A DNA stretch of 9,416 nt from Roseiarcus sp050015935 (GCA_050015935.1 JBEKAL010000154.1:1-9416); one strand, 5' to 3'. Positions 1 to 7,002 are shown, counted from the first letter of the stretch. The notes: generated from the letters alone by a model not told the origin. Program-made: numbers and translations.

Positions 1-1335
1 CACAAGGTCCGCTACACCCAGGAGGCGGTCAAGGCGGCGGTCGAATTGTCGGCGCGCTACATCCACGACCGCAAATTGCCGGACAAGGCGATCGACGTCA
101 TCGACGAAACCGGCGCCTCGCAAATGCTGGTCGCCGAGGCCAAGCGCAAGAAAGTCATCGGCGTCAAGGAGATCGAGGCGACAATCGCCTCGATGGCGCG
201 CATTCCCCCGAAGTCCGTCTCCAAGGACGACGCGGAAGTGCTGCAGCATCTCGATGAGACCCTGAAGCGCGTCGTCTACGGCCAGGACGAGGCGCTGGGC
301 GCGCTCGCCTCGGCGATCAAGCTCGCGCGCGCGGGACTGCGCGATCCGGAAAAGCCGATCGGCTGCTACCTCTTTTCCGGCCCGACCGGGGTCGGCAAGA
401 CCGAAGCGGCGCGCCAACTCGCCGTGAGCCTCGGCCTCGAACTGACGCGTTTCGACATGTCCGAATATATGGAGCGCCACACGGTTTCGCGGCTGATCGG
501 CGCGCCGCCCGGCTATGTCGGCTTCGACCAGGGCGGCCTGCTGACCGACGCGATCGACCAGCACCCGCATTCCGTCCTGCTGCTCGACGAGATCGAAAAG
601 GCCCATCCCGATCTCTTCAACATCCTGCTGCAGGTGATGGATCACGGCAAGCTGACCGACCACGCGGGCAAGCAGATCGACTTCCGCAACGTCATCCTGA
701 TCATGACCACCAACGCCGGCGCGCAGGATCTGGCCAAGGAGGCGTTCGGCTTCCACCGCTCCAAGCGCGAAGGCGACGACACCGAGGCGATCAACCGGCT
801 GTTCTCGCCCGAATTCCGCAACCGCCTCGACGCGATCGTGGCGTTCGCGCGGTTGCCCGAGTCGGTGATCGCGCAGGTCGTCGACAAGTTCGTGCTGCAG
901 CTCGAAGCGCAGCTCGCCGACCGCAACGTCACCATCGAGCTCGCGGACGAAGCGCGCGCGTGGCTGGTCAGAAACGGCTATGACGAGGCGATGGGGGCGC
1001 GGCCGATGGCGCGAGTCATCCAGAGCCAGATCAAGACGCCGCTCGCCGACGAAGTGCTGTTCGGCCGGCTGAAGAACGGCGGGGTGGTGCGCGTCGTCGT
1101 CACCGCCGACGACGGCGGCGTCAAGAAGCTCGGCTTCGTCTACCCCGAAGGGCCGGCGCAGCCGCGGCTCGAACGCGACCTGATCGTCGCCGGGCGCAAA
1201 CGCGTTCAGGCCGAACCCGAGGTCCGCAAGAGCGGCTCGCGTAAGCGCGCCGACGACGGGAGCGCGCCGGGCGAGGACGACGGTGATCGCGACGCGCCGG
1301 ACGAAGTCTCGCCGAGCGAACCGGAGACGATGTGA
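1..1335 (+). CDS. clpA: ATP-dependent Clp protease ATP-binding subunit ClpA (C-terminal part, 5' end outside window)
   Basis: ClpA is the AAA+ unfoldase that feeds substrates, including those brought by ClpS, into ClpP in the cytoplasm. The reading frame is open from base 1, so the 444 residues seen are only the end of D1 and all of D2; a TTG at 46 is internal, not the start. In fragment numbering, the D1 small domain includes the KLPDKAIDVIDE motif. D2 shows Walker A GPTGVGKT (127-134), Walker B LLLDEIEK (193-200), sensor 1 TTNAG (236-240), the arginine-finger region FRNRLD (272-277) and sensor 2 GARP (332-335). The ClpP-docking loop reads FGF (249-251), where E. coli has IGL. After about residue 381 there is a charged, low-complexity tail of about 60 residues, longer than in E. 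coli ClpA. The absence of an M-domain insertion and the strong match to ClpA D2 argue against ClpB or ClpC. The next gene starts 70 bp downstream. Confidence 0.97.
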   Translation, partial: HKVRYTQEAVKAAVELSARYIHDRKLPDKAIDVIDETGASQMLVAEAKRKKVIGVKEIEATIASMARIPPKSVSKDDAEVLQHLDETLKRVVYGQDEALGALASAIKLARAGLRDPEKPIGCYLFSGPTGVGKTEAARQLAVSLGLELTRFDMSEYMERHTVSRLIGAPPGYVGFDQGGLLTDAIDQHPHSVLLLDEIEKAHPDLFNILLQVMDHGKLTDHAGKQIDFRNVILIMTTNAGAQDLAKEAFGFHRSKREGDDTEAINRLFSPEFRNRLDAIVAFARLPESVIAQVVDKFVLQLEAQLADRNVTIELADEARAWLVRNGYDEAMGARPMARVIQSQIKTPLADEVLFGRLKNGGVVRVVVTADDGGVKKLGFVYPEGPAQPRLERDLIVAGRKRVQAEPEVRKSGSRKRADDGSAPGEDDGDRDAPDEVSPSEPETM

Positions 1336-1405
1336 GGGGACGCGTGTTCCGCTGACGACGGCGCCGGCGATCGTCACGGCGATCACGGCGGCAAGGGCCT
1401 GAGGC

Positions 1406-2098
1406 ATGCCCCGCGAGATAGTGGAAATGCCGGTTTCGCGCGAGCCGCTATATGAGGCTGTTGCGGTCTTCAGCGCCGTCCTAGCGTATCCGGAGCATCA
1501 GGATTCGCGAGATCGTTTCGCCGCGGCGTGGTGTCGCGCGACCATTCGGGCTCGCGCCAAGAAAGATGAGGCGTATGCTTCCGAGCTTCAGCCTATTCGG
1601 CCCGGCTATTTCCTGATGAGCGACAATGCGGCGAAGGCCGCAATGCAGGACGCCGCAAGACGGCTCGCCGAACGCAAGACAGCCGTTATCGCGACGCATC
1701 CGCTGTTCGAAGCCGCGGAACGCGGGCGAGAGATTGAGACGATCCGGGCCTTTGCAATGGCGCTGTCGAACAATGCTGAGGGGGGCGCAGCTATGGCTAT
1801 GTATTTGGTAAGAAATCATAAGAACGACGATAGTAAAGCATACGCGAAAAACCTTGTAACCCGAGTAATAAATCCGTCGCGGCCGGTGATCCATGCCGCC
1901 ATGGCATATTGGCGGATCGTGCTTGAGGCTCGCGGCATGGGCGTCGCGACCGACGAAGAGGCTGAGCGGCGGATTCTGCATGACCGCGACGTTTTTCAAT
2001 ACGTCATTCGACTCGCCGAGGATTATCGTCAAATTGCGGTGTCGATTCCGGAGCTTCGGATCACCGAAGACGACCTGATCGCGTTTCACGCCGCCTGA
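1406..2098 (+). CDS. hypothetical protein, 230 aa, unrecognised family
   Basis: I do not recognise this protein. It is predicted soluble and mostly helical, with no signal peptide, no membrane segment, and no nucleotide-binding or catalytic motif that I can see. A long alanine- and arginine-rich helical region runs from about residue 36 to 130, and an acidic, helical C-terminal part from about 165 to 230. Residues 131-158 are encoded by an AT-rich stretch (about 1796-1880) with codons rare in this genome (AGA, ATA, AGT, GTA), unlike clpA upstream. The start at 1406 is preceded by GAGG at only about 1 bp spacing. An in-frame ATG at 1427 is an alternative; neither has a good ribosome binding site. 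It lies 70 bp after clpA on the same strand and is followed by an inverted-repeat element, which suggests acquired accessory DNA. Coding status rests on the length of the frame and its coherent composition. Confidence 0.7.
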   Translation: MPREIVEMPVSREPLYEAVAVFSAVLAYPEHQDSRDRFAAAWCRATIRARAKKDEAYASELQPIRPGYFLMSDNAAKAAMQDAARRLAERKTAVIATHPLFEAAERGREIETIRAFAMALSNNAEGGAAMAMYLVRNHKNDDSKAYAKNLVTRVINPSRPVIHAAMAYWRIVLEARGMGVATDEEAERRILHDRDVFQYVIRLAEDYRQIAVSIPELRITEDDLIAFHAA

Positions 2099-2129
2099 GG
2101 TTTCAAAAATAGTCGCGTCTGCTGAAACC
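2099..2129 (+). terminator. inverted repeat just after the 230-aa gene
   Basis: GGTTTCA (2099-2105) and TGAAACC (2123-2129) form a perfect 7-bp stem with a 17-nt loop, starting on the base after the TGA stop codon. No T-run follows on the plus strand, so it is not a classical intrinsic terminator. It may still act as a weak 3' hairpin. Confidence 0.25.
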
Positions 2130-2276
2130 CCGCCCGAAGCGCAGCGCGCCATTGTCCGCGCCGTGTTCAATCGCGCGCGGATGGATTGATTTAGCCGATC
2201 CGTTCGTCCCGCGACCAGCGGAGAGTGGTTGTCATGCCCTACTTGAACAGTAAACGGGGCATCGCGCCTGTAACTC

Positions 2277-2287
2277 ATTGATATTGC
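2277..2287 (+). repeat. left copy of 11-bp inner inverted repeat
   Basis: ATTGATATTGC is the exact reverse complement of 2541-2551. It is followed by a GATGTTGGC box, which recurs as GATATTGGC inside the other end. Confidence 0.6.
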
Positions 2288-2315
2288 TGGGGCCGATGTT
2301 GGCTTTTACTAAAGT

Positions 2316-2325
2316 GTGGTGCCAC
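2316..2325. repeat. GTGGTGCCAC subterminal box, left copy
   Basis: This near-palindrome has a 4-bp arm either side of TG and recurs identically at 2504-2513, at nearly the same distance from the opposite end of the element. It could be a binding site for a transposase or another protein; that role is inference. Confidence 0.45.
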
Positions 2326-2430
2326 GTTTCTAGCTGATTTCGGCTTGATTTCTGAGACAATCTCTGATTCTGTGATGCTGTTTGTGCGGCGGGCGGTCAT
2401 TTTCAAGCTAATGGGGTCCTGCGAGTACCA

Positions 2431-2452
2431 GCCATCCATCGAAATGGATGGC
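2431..2452 (-). repeat. perfect 9-bp stem hairpin in the middle of the element
   Basis: GCCATCCAT (2431-2439) and ATGGATGGC (2444-2452) are exact complements around a 4-base loop. Read on the minus strand the loop is TTCG, the UUCG tetraloop type, so a minus-strand transcript would fold stably here. Confidence 0.6.
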
Positions 2453-2500
2453 TTCCGGGGCGAAAAATCCAAAGTAAAACGCCAATATTGAATTTTTCGG

Positions 2501-2516
2501 GGCGTGGTGCCACGCC
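2501..2516. repeat. GGCGTGG/CCACGCC palindrome (extended right subterminal box)
   Basis: GGCGTGG and CCACGCC flank a central TG, giving a 7-bp stem. It contains the second copy of the GTGGTGCCAC box. The left counterpart is weaker at its outer bases. Confidence 0.5.
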
Positions 2517-2540
2517 GCGTCGAATTTCGCCAATATCACT

Positions 2541-2583
2541 GCAATATCAATTGGTTCAAAAAACTAGGTGTTTAAGTCGGGTC
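2541..2583. repeat. right terminus of the element, with a diverged copy at 9157-9197
   Basis: It contains GCAATATCAAT, the complement of the left inner repeat, and then GTTTAAGTCGGGTC. From the CAAT core onward it matches 9161-9197 in 28 of 37 aligned positions without gaps, with the last 10 bases AAGTCGGGTC identical. Confidence 0.55.
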
Positions 2584-2585
2584 AT

Positions 2586-2793
2586 GGAAAAAGACGCCTG
2601 CAACATCGTCGAAAATTGCCAGCGCCACGGCCTGAGCTGGGGCGGCGTTCTGCAACCTTGAAAAGCGTCCTTGCCGTCCCAGGCGGTGGCCGCCGTAGTC
2701 GTTGCCTCGCGCCGGCCTTTGCGCGGCACCCAAGTCCGGCGCATAATATGGTCGTCATTTCGTGGCGCCCGACACTCAGCGAACGGCTCAACC
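2586..2793. other. intergenic DNA between the element and the DUF29 gene
   Basis: About 210 bp. I see no supported gene, RNA or clear promoter. Frames on both strands are open for stretches, but none has a good start or a recognisable product. A TATAAT-like promoter for the DUF29 gene could lie near ATAATATGG (about 2752-2760), without a convincing -35 box. Confidence 0.4.
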
Positions 2794-3228
2794 ATGCCCA
2801 ACAACAACTACGACCGCGACTTCTACGCCTGGGCGAACGAGCAGGCGGCGTTGCTGCGCACCGGCCGGCTCCGCGACGCCGACATCGCGAACATCGCCGA
2901 GGAGATCGAGAGCATGGGTAGGATGGAAAAGCGCGAGCTTGTGAACCGCCTCACGGTCTTGCTGTTGCATCTGCTCAAATGGCGCTTTCAACCGATGCTG
3001 CGCGGGCCGTCCTGGCGCGCGACAATTCGCGTTCAACGCCGCGACCTCACGGTCCACTTGACCGACAATCCCAGCCTGAAGGCCACGCTGCCCGAAGCCA
3101 TCGAACAAGCTTATGGAAACGCGCTCATCGAAGCCGAAGCCGAAATCGGTTTGCCGGAAGCCTCCTTGCCCCCGGCTTGCCCCTGGTCGTTCCAAGAGAT
3201 CATGGACGCGACTTTCTGGCCCGATTGA
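2794..3228 (+). CDS. DUF29 family protein
   Basis: A complete 144-residue DUF29 protein. The family is widespread in cyanobacteria and proteobacteria, often in many copies; its function is unknown and it acts presumably in the cytoplasm. Hallmarks in order are YDRDFYAW (6-13), LLRTGRL (20-26), NIAEEIESMG (33-42), LLLHLLKWRFQP (56-67), the SWRATIRVQRRDL stretch (73-85), DNPSLK (91-96), the AYGNALIEAEAE helix (106-117) and the C-terminal CPWSFQEIMDATFWP block (129-143). The frame is open upstream to 2671, but the ATG at 2794 matches the family start, since members begin a few residues before the YDxDFYxW motif. The upstream sequence lacks a strong Shine-Dalgarno. It lies right of the inverted-repeat element and converges on the DUF1614 gene 145 bp away. 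DUF29 genes often sit in variable regions, consistent with this context. Confidence 0.92.
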   Translation: MPNNNYDRDFYAWANEQAALLRTGRLRDADIANIAEEIESMGRMEKRELVNRLTVLLLHLLKWRFQPMLRGPSWRATIRVQRRDLTVHLTDNPSLKATLPEAIEQAYGNALIEAEAEIGLPEASLPPACPWSFQEIMDATFWPD

Positions 3229-3373
3229 GACTCCGCGGCCCGGCCCCGTTCCCCCGCCATGATCGTCAGTTTCCCGGGTTTCACGGCGAGGCGGCCGTAC
3301 ATCCACAATTCCCAATTCCAACTTGGCCATGTCGCGCTGCCGGGTCGGCGCCTCAGGCGCGGCGCCCCGCGCC

Positions 3374-4078
3374 TCACGCCCGCCGCTCGCCCAGCCCCGC
3401 CAGCAGCACCGCGACGACGCCGGTGAGAAACACGCCGTCGAAGGTTCCCGCGCCGCCGATCGAGGCGACCGGCGCGCCCAAGGTCTGCAATCGGCCGAGA
3501 TTGGTCAGGTCGGCGCCGATCAGCACGCCCAGAGAGCCCCCGACATAGGCGAGCAGCGCGGCGTATTGGCGCGACAGCAACACCGCTGTCAGCGCCGCTA
3601 TCAGCGGCGGCGCGAGGAAAGGAACCGCAATGCCGACGCCGGGGATCGGCGTCGCCAGCTGATGGACGATGACCGCCACCACCGCCGTCGCGATCGCGCT
3701 CGGAACGAGGATGCGATCGTGGATGACGAGATAGAGCGACAGCAGAATCGGAATGAGCGCGCCGCCGACATTGATGGCGAGGATCGTGCCCGGCCAGTCC
3801 ACCACCTGCGGGACGGCATAGGGCACGCCGAACCAGTCGACGACGACGCCTGTCACCACGTGCGCCTCGGGCAGCCGCGCGATCGGAATGTTGATATAGC
3901 CGCCGATCAGCGAGGCGAGCAGCACCACCATCGCCACGCGCGGCTCCAACCCGAGGCGACGGTAGGCGCGGTCGAGCAGCCCGATCTCCAGCGCCAGCAG
4001 CAGGCCGAGGATGAGCGCGCCAAGCAGCAGAAAGAGCAGAATCGGCACGGGAAAATAATGCAGATGGCCCGAGTTCAT
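3374..4078 (-). CDS. DUF1614 family integral membrane protein
   Basis: A 234-residue, very hydrophobic inner-membrane protein of the DUF1614 family, whose function is unknown. About six to seven membrane segments are visible, near residues 11-35, 49-68, 98-118, 124-142, 152-170, 174-191 and 213-230. Conserved-looking blocks sit between them: IGGYINIPI (58-66), INVGGALIP (102-110), HQLATPIPGVGIAVPFLAPP (139-158), YVGGSLGVLIGADL (178-191) and GAPVASIGGAGTFDG (201-215). The helices rich in Gly, Pro and Asn suggest a transporter- or enzyme-like core, but that is inference. The ATG at 4078 has a GAGG ribosome binding site about 6 bp upstream on the minus strand. The HIT gene ends 231 bp upstream with a hairpin between, so this gene is probably transcribed from its own promoter. 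It converges on the DUF29 gene. Confidence 0.93.
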   Translation of the reverse strand: MNSGHLHYFPVPILLFLLLGALILGLLLALEIGLLDRAYRRLGLEPRVAMVVLLASLIGGYINIPIARLPEAHVVTGVVVDWFGVPYAVPQVVDWPGTILAINVGGALIPILLSLYLVIHDRILVPSAIATAVVAVIVHQLATPIPGVGIAVPFLAPPLIAALTAVLLSRQYAALLAYVGGSLGVLIGADLTNLGRLQTLGAPVASIGGAGTFDGVFLTGVVAVLLAGLGERRA

Positions 4079-4278
4079 GGACGCCTCGAAGGCTTGAGCG
4101 GTTCGCCGCCTCCTTGCCTAGTCGACGCCAGTCAGAATGTCATCCGGCTTGGCGAGGCCGCGCTGTAACCGGCGTGAATCTCCGGGCGCCGGCTTGATTG
4201 TCGACGCGCGCGGCGAGCGCGTCCGGCGCGATGCGCCTCGTCCTGTCTGCGTCGAGGCGGCAGCGCCGGCAAAGGCGC

Positions 4279-4304
4279 CGCGAAAATCGGCCCCTGCGAG
4301 GGCC
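4279..4304 (-). terminator. candidate intrinsic terminator of the HIT gene
   Basis: On the minus strand, 6 bp after the HIT stop codon, GGCCC and GGGCC form a 5-bp GC stem (4289-4304) followed by GATTTTCG. The T-run is short, so efficiency is uncertain. The rest of 4079-4309 holds no supported gene. Confidence 0.45.
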
Positions 4305-4309
4305 GAGGG

Positions 4310-4741
4310 TCAGCTCGCGTTCAACGCGGCGCGAATCTTGGCGGCGTGGACCTCGAGCCGATCGGGCGGGACGATCGGGCCGCCGGGCGGGCGCAGCGCG
4401 ACGCCGCTCCAGCGCGGCAACACGTGAAAATGAAGATGGAACACGAGCTGCCCCCCGGCGCTTTCGTTGAACTGCTGCACCGTGACTCCCTCGGCCGCCA
4501 TGCCCGCCTTGACGGCCAGGGCGATGCGCTGCACCGAGGGAATGAAGCGCGCGAGCGCGGCGGGCGCGATGTCGAGAAGGTTGCGCGCCGGCGTCTTGGG
4601 AAGGACCAGGACGTGGCCGTCGGCGCGCGGCATGATGTCCATGAAGGCGAGCGAAACTTCGTCTTCGGCGACGCGCACGCAAGGCGCCTCGCCGCGCAGG
4701 ACCTTGGCGAAAATGTTGTTGGCGTCGTAGGGCTGGGTCAT
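4310..4741 (-). CDS. HIT family protein (histidine triad nucleotide hydrolase/transferase)
   Basis: A complete 143-residue cytoplasmic HIT-fold protein. Family members bind nucleotides and hydrolyse the phosphate bond of AMP-lysine-like, dinucleoside polyphosphate or related substrates through a covalent histidine intermediate. The signature HLHFHVLP is at residues 102-109, with histidines 102, 104 and 106 intact and His104 the expected nucleophile. The N-terminal half shows the usual IFAKVLRGEAP (10-20), the FMDIMPRADGHVLVLPK strand block (33-49) and FNESAGGQ (91-98). The start at 4741 has a GGAGAG ribosome binding site. The upstream FemAB-like gene ends only 32 bp away on the same strand, so the two are probably co-transcribed. 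Length and motif place it in the HinT/Hit-like branch; the substrate cannot be read from the sequence. Confidence 0.96.
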   Translation of the reverse strand: MTQPYDANNIFAKVLRGEAPCVRVAEDEVSLAFMDIMPRADGHVLVLPKTPARNLLDIAPAALARFIPSVQRIALAVKAGMAAEGVTVQQFNESAGGQLVFHLHFHVLPRWSGVALRPPGGPIVPPDRLEVHAAKIRAALNAS

Positions 4742-4773
4742 GGCTCTCTCCGGGGCGATCGGCGCGGCGGGCG

Positions 4774-5958
4774 TCAGCCTTCGCGCCGGAATGGCAGTTG
4801 TTCGGCGTATTCGGCGAGCGTTTCGTCGACGACGGCGCGCTCGCGCTTGAGATAGTCCGCCACCGCCCGATGAAAGCGCGGGTCGGCGAATTCATGCGCG
4901 GAATAGGTCGGGACCGGACGATAGCCGCGGGCCAATTTGTGCTCTCCCTGCGCGCCCGCCTCGACGCGGGCGAGGCCGCGCCTTATCGCGAATTCGATCG
5001 CTTGATAATAGCAAATCTCGAAATGCAGAAACGGCCGCTCCTCGATCGCGCCCCAGTTGCGCCCGTAGAGCGCGTCGTCGCCGAGAAAGTTGAGCGCGCC
5101 CGCGACATAACGCCCCGCGCGCTTGGCCATGATGAGCAGGATGCGCGGCGCCAGCCCCGCGCCGATGCGATCGAAGAATTCCCGGGTCAGGTAGGGCCGG
5201 CCCCATTTGCGCGACCCCGTATCCATGTAGAACGCGAAGAACGCATCCCAATGCTCTGATTTTATGTCACTTCCTGTAAGAAGCTCGACGGAGATGTCGT
5301 CGCCGAGCGCCTCGCGGCGCTCGCGCTTGATCGCCTTGCGCTTGCGCGAAGCGAGCGCGGCGAGAAAATTGCCGAAATCGCGATAGCCCTCATTGATGAA
5401 GTGAAACTGCTCGCCCGTCCGCGACACGAAACCGGCGCGCTGGAGCGCTTCGCTGTCGCGGCGATCGGGGAAAGTGACGTGAATCGACGAGGCGCCGGCC
5501 GCCTCGCGCAACGCTCGCAACCCCGCGATCAACGCCTCGCGGGCCCCCTTTGGCGCGCCCTGAGCGACCAACAGCCGGCGGCCCGTGACCGGCGTGAAGG
5601 GAACGGCGACTTGCAGCTTGGGATAATAGCGCCCGCCCGCGCGCCGATAGGCCTCGGCCCAACTGTGGTCGAAGACGTATTCGCCCTGACTATGGGCCTT
5701 CAGATAAGTCGGCGCCGCCGCGACCAGCCGCCCGCCGGAATCTTCGACGAGCACATGCGCGGGCGCCCACCCGGATCGTCCGCCCACCGAACGCGACTGC
5801 TCCAGCGCCAGGAGAAACGCATGCGCGATGAAGGGATTGAACCGCTCGCCGTCGCCCTCGTCCCCGCCGAGGGCGGGCGGATTGGCGCAGGCGTCCCATG
5901 CGTCGGCGGCGACCTCGGCGATGGCTTCGACGATGCGGACGGTCAGGGCGGCGGTCAT
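4774..5958 (-). CDS. COG3146 FemAB-like / GNAT-fold N-acyltransferase (former DUF482)
   Basis: A protein of about 394 residues matching the COG3146 family, often annotated as peptidogalycan biosynthesis/recognition or FemAB-like. It has two acetyltransferase-type folds in tandem. The substrate is not established, and a role in transferring acyl or aminoacyl groups to cell-envelope compounds is inferred from the fold. Visible features are NPFIAHAFLLALEQS near the N-terminus, YVFDHSWAEAYRRAGGRYYPKLQVAVPFTPVTG in the middle (given here as one conserved region), a basic SRKRKAIKRERREAL segment, and the later YGRNWGAIEERPFLHFEICYYQAIEFAI and EAGAQGEHKLARGY stretches, all typical of this family. 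The ATG at 5958, preceded by GAAG, is preferred because it fits the family start; the frame extends to an ATG at 6009 with 17 more, arginine-rich residues. The HIT gene follows after 32 bp. Confidence 0.92.
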   Translation of the reverse strand: MTAALTVRIVEAIAEVAADAWDACANPPALGGDEGDGERFNPFIAHAFLLALEQSRSVGGRSGWAPAHVLVEDSGGRLVAAAPTYLKAHSQGEYVFDHSWAEAYRRAGGRYYPKLQVAVPFTPVTGRRLLVAQGAPKGAREALIAGLRALREAAGASSIHVTFPDRRDSEALQRAGFVSRTGEQFHFINEGYRDFGNFLAALASRKRKAIKRERREALGDDISVELLTGSDIKSEHWDAFFAFYMDTGSRKWGRPYLTREFFDRIGAGLAPRILLIMAKRAGRYVAGALNFLGDDALYGRNWGAIEERPFLHFEICYYQAIEFAIRRGLARVEAGAQGEHKLARGYRPVPTYSAHEFADPRFHRAVADYLKRERAVVDETLAEYAEQLPFRREG

Positions 5959-6010
5959 TGGCGCTTCGCGGCGGCGGCGCGCGAACGAATGATCGCGCGT
6001 CGTCATCATA

Positions 6011-6029
6011 GCGCGCCGCCGCGGCGCGC
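6011..6029. other. GC-rich hairpin between the epimerase and FemAB-like genes
   Basis: GCGCGCC (6011-6017) and GGCGCGC (6023-6029) form a 7-bp stem around a 5-base loop. A second palindrome, CCGCCGGCGG (6041-6050), lies just after the epimerase stop on the minus strand and is followed by TTTCGG. Together they could weaken read-through, but neither has a proper T-run. Confidence 0.35.
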
Positions 6030-6054
6030 CAAGGCCGAAACCGCCGGCGGCGTC

Positions 6055-7002
6055 TTAGGGCGCGCCGGCGCGATCGCGGAACCACAGCGCCGTCGCCGGC
6101 GCGCCGATTTCGAACGGCGTCGCGTCGGACCAGAAGCGCTTGGCGAAGCGGCTCGAGTCGACGCGGTAGGGCCGGTCCCACCGAAACCGCATCTCGCGCA
6201 TTTCATTGAGAACTGGAGCGAACAGTCCGAGCGGCCCGAGGGTCCATAGCGGCAGGCCGGACACTCGCGGCTTGACCCCGAGAGCCGCCGCGCCGAGCGC
6301 CAGAATTTGGCGAGGGCTGCGCGTCGGCGCGCACGGAACATGCCAGGCCTGGCCGAAACAATCGTCGGGCGCGTCGAGCAAAGTGACGACGGCGCGCGCG
6401 AAATCCGGGACATAGGCGAAATCGTGCGGCGTATCGGGCGACCCGATCACCCTTGCGGCCTTGCCTCTCGCGAGCGCGCCGAACGCCGTCTCGCCCAGAT
6501 GCGACATTGCGGCGCCGGGCCCATAAAAATCGGGGGCGCGCAACGCCGCGGCGCGAAGCCGACCCGCCTCGCTCGCCGCCATCCAGATTCGCGTGACCTC
6601 GACCCGCGCCGCCGGCTTGACGCCATAGGGAGTCAGCGGCGTCGTCTCGCTGAGCGGCGCTGTTTGCGGCCCGTACATATAGAGATTGTCGACGAAAACG
6701 AGGCGCGCGCCCGTCGCCGCGCAGGCTTCGACGAAATTCGTCATCGCCCGTGGCCACGCCTCGCGCCAGAGCGCGCCGACGTAGGGAAGGCCGATCGCCA
6801 GCACGACCTGCCGAAACCCGGCGACCGCGCTTCGCGCCGAATCCGCGTCGAGCGCGTCGCAGCGGACGAAGGACGCCCCTGCGGGCATGATCTGAGGCGC
6901 CATGCGCTGCGCGATCCGCACTGCGCTTCCCCGCGCGCTCAGCAGCGCGGCCGTCGCGGCGCCGACCGGGCCGAAACCGAAAATCGCGACCTCCGCGCTC
7001 AT
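6055..7002 (-). CDS. NAD(P)-dependent extended SDR, sugar epimerase/dehydratase-like
   Basis: A complete 315-residue Rossmann-fold protein of the extended short-chain dehydrogenase/reductase type, resembling NAD-dependent epimerases/dehydratases of nucleotide sugars. The dinucleotide-binding motif is GFGPVGAA (9-16), a GxGxxG form directly after the first beta strand. VFVDNLYMYGP (102-112) precedes the catalytic pair Y126/K129 (YGVK, fitting YxxxK), and RAPDFYGPGA (155-164) is the usual substrate-side loop. The substrate cannot be told; the divergent C-terminal half is typical of many uncharacterised family members. The ATG at 7002 has an AGAGG ribosome binding site about 8 bp upstream (GGAAGAGGATTGGCG), so it is preferred over an ATG at 7041. 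It follows glgA on the same strand after 235 bp and precedes the FemAB-like gene. Confidence 0.92.
   Translation of the reverse strand: MSAEVAIFGFGPVGAATAALLSARGSAVRIAQRMAPQIMPAGASFVRCDALDADSARSAVAGFRQVVLAIGLPYVGALWREAWPRAMTNFVEACAATGARLVFVDNLYMYGPQTAPLSETTPLTPYGVKPAARVEVTRIWMAASEAGRLRAAALRAPDFYGPGAAMSHLGETAFGALARGKAARVIGSPDTPHDFAYVPDFARAVVTLLDAPDDCFGQAWHVPCAPTRSPRQILALGAAALGVKPRVSGLPLWTLGPLGLFAPVLNEMREMRFRWDRPYRVDSSRFAKRFWSDATPFEIGAPATALWFRDRAGAP

Larger units (their letters stand above)
2234..2585. mobile_element. non-autonomous inverted-repeat element (MITE-like or decayed IS), about 350 bp
   Basis: This stretch is visibly richer in A and T than its surroundings and has matching inverted ends. 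The outer ends are CCCTACTTGAACA (2237-2249) and, on the reverse strand, CCCGACTTAAACA (complement of 2569-2581), 11 of 13 identical. Inside them lies a perfect 11-bp pair: ATTGATATTGC (2277-2287) and its complement at 2541-2551. A third pair is GTGGTGCCAC (2316-2325 and 2504-2513), 39 and 38 bp inside the 11-bp pair. A hairpin with a 9-bp stem sits near the middle. No transposase is recognisable; the longest frame is a 65-codon minus-strand ORF with no similarity I can name. No clear target-site duplication was found, so the exact boundaries are approximate. This layout fits a MITE or an internally deleted IS; the family is unknown. Confidence 0.55.

Noticed and set aside
1366..1391. Short tandem-like GGCGATC/CACGGCG repetition ahead of the 230-aa gene
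   Set aside because: Two imperfect units in GC-rich DNA. Too short and low in complexity to support a repeat or operator call.
2234..2281. 15-codon plus-strand frame with a GGAGAG site ahead of its ATG, a possible leader peptide
   Set aside because: It lies across the left terminus of the element, so its ATG and codons are explained by the repeat. No gene follows it.
2275..2472. 65-codon minus-strand frame inside the inverted-repeat element
   Set aside because: It starts at a TTG, runs through the central hairpin and a terminal repeat, and its product resembles no transposase or other protein I know. It is more likely a chance frame in AT-richer DNA.
2582..2791. Overlapping minus-strand frames right of the element, ending at or near its right terminus
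   Set aside because: Several frames are open at once, none has a convincing start or a recognised product, and the stop in one of them comes from the repeat. No gene can be supported.
3323..4168. Long plus-strand frame antisense to the DUF1614 gene
   Set aside because: The product is an arginine/glutamine/histidine-rich string typical of the antisense of a GC-rich hydrophobic gene. The minus-strand membrane protein explains the region fully.
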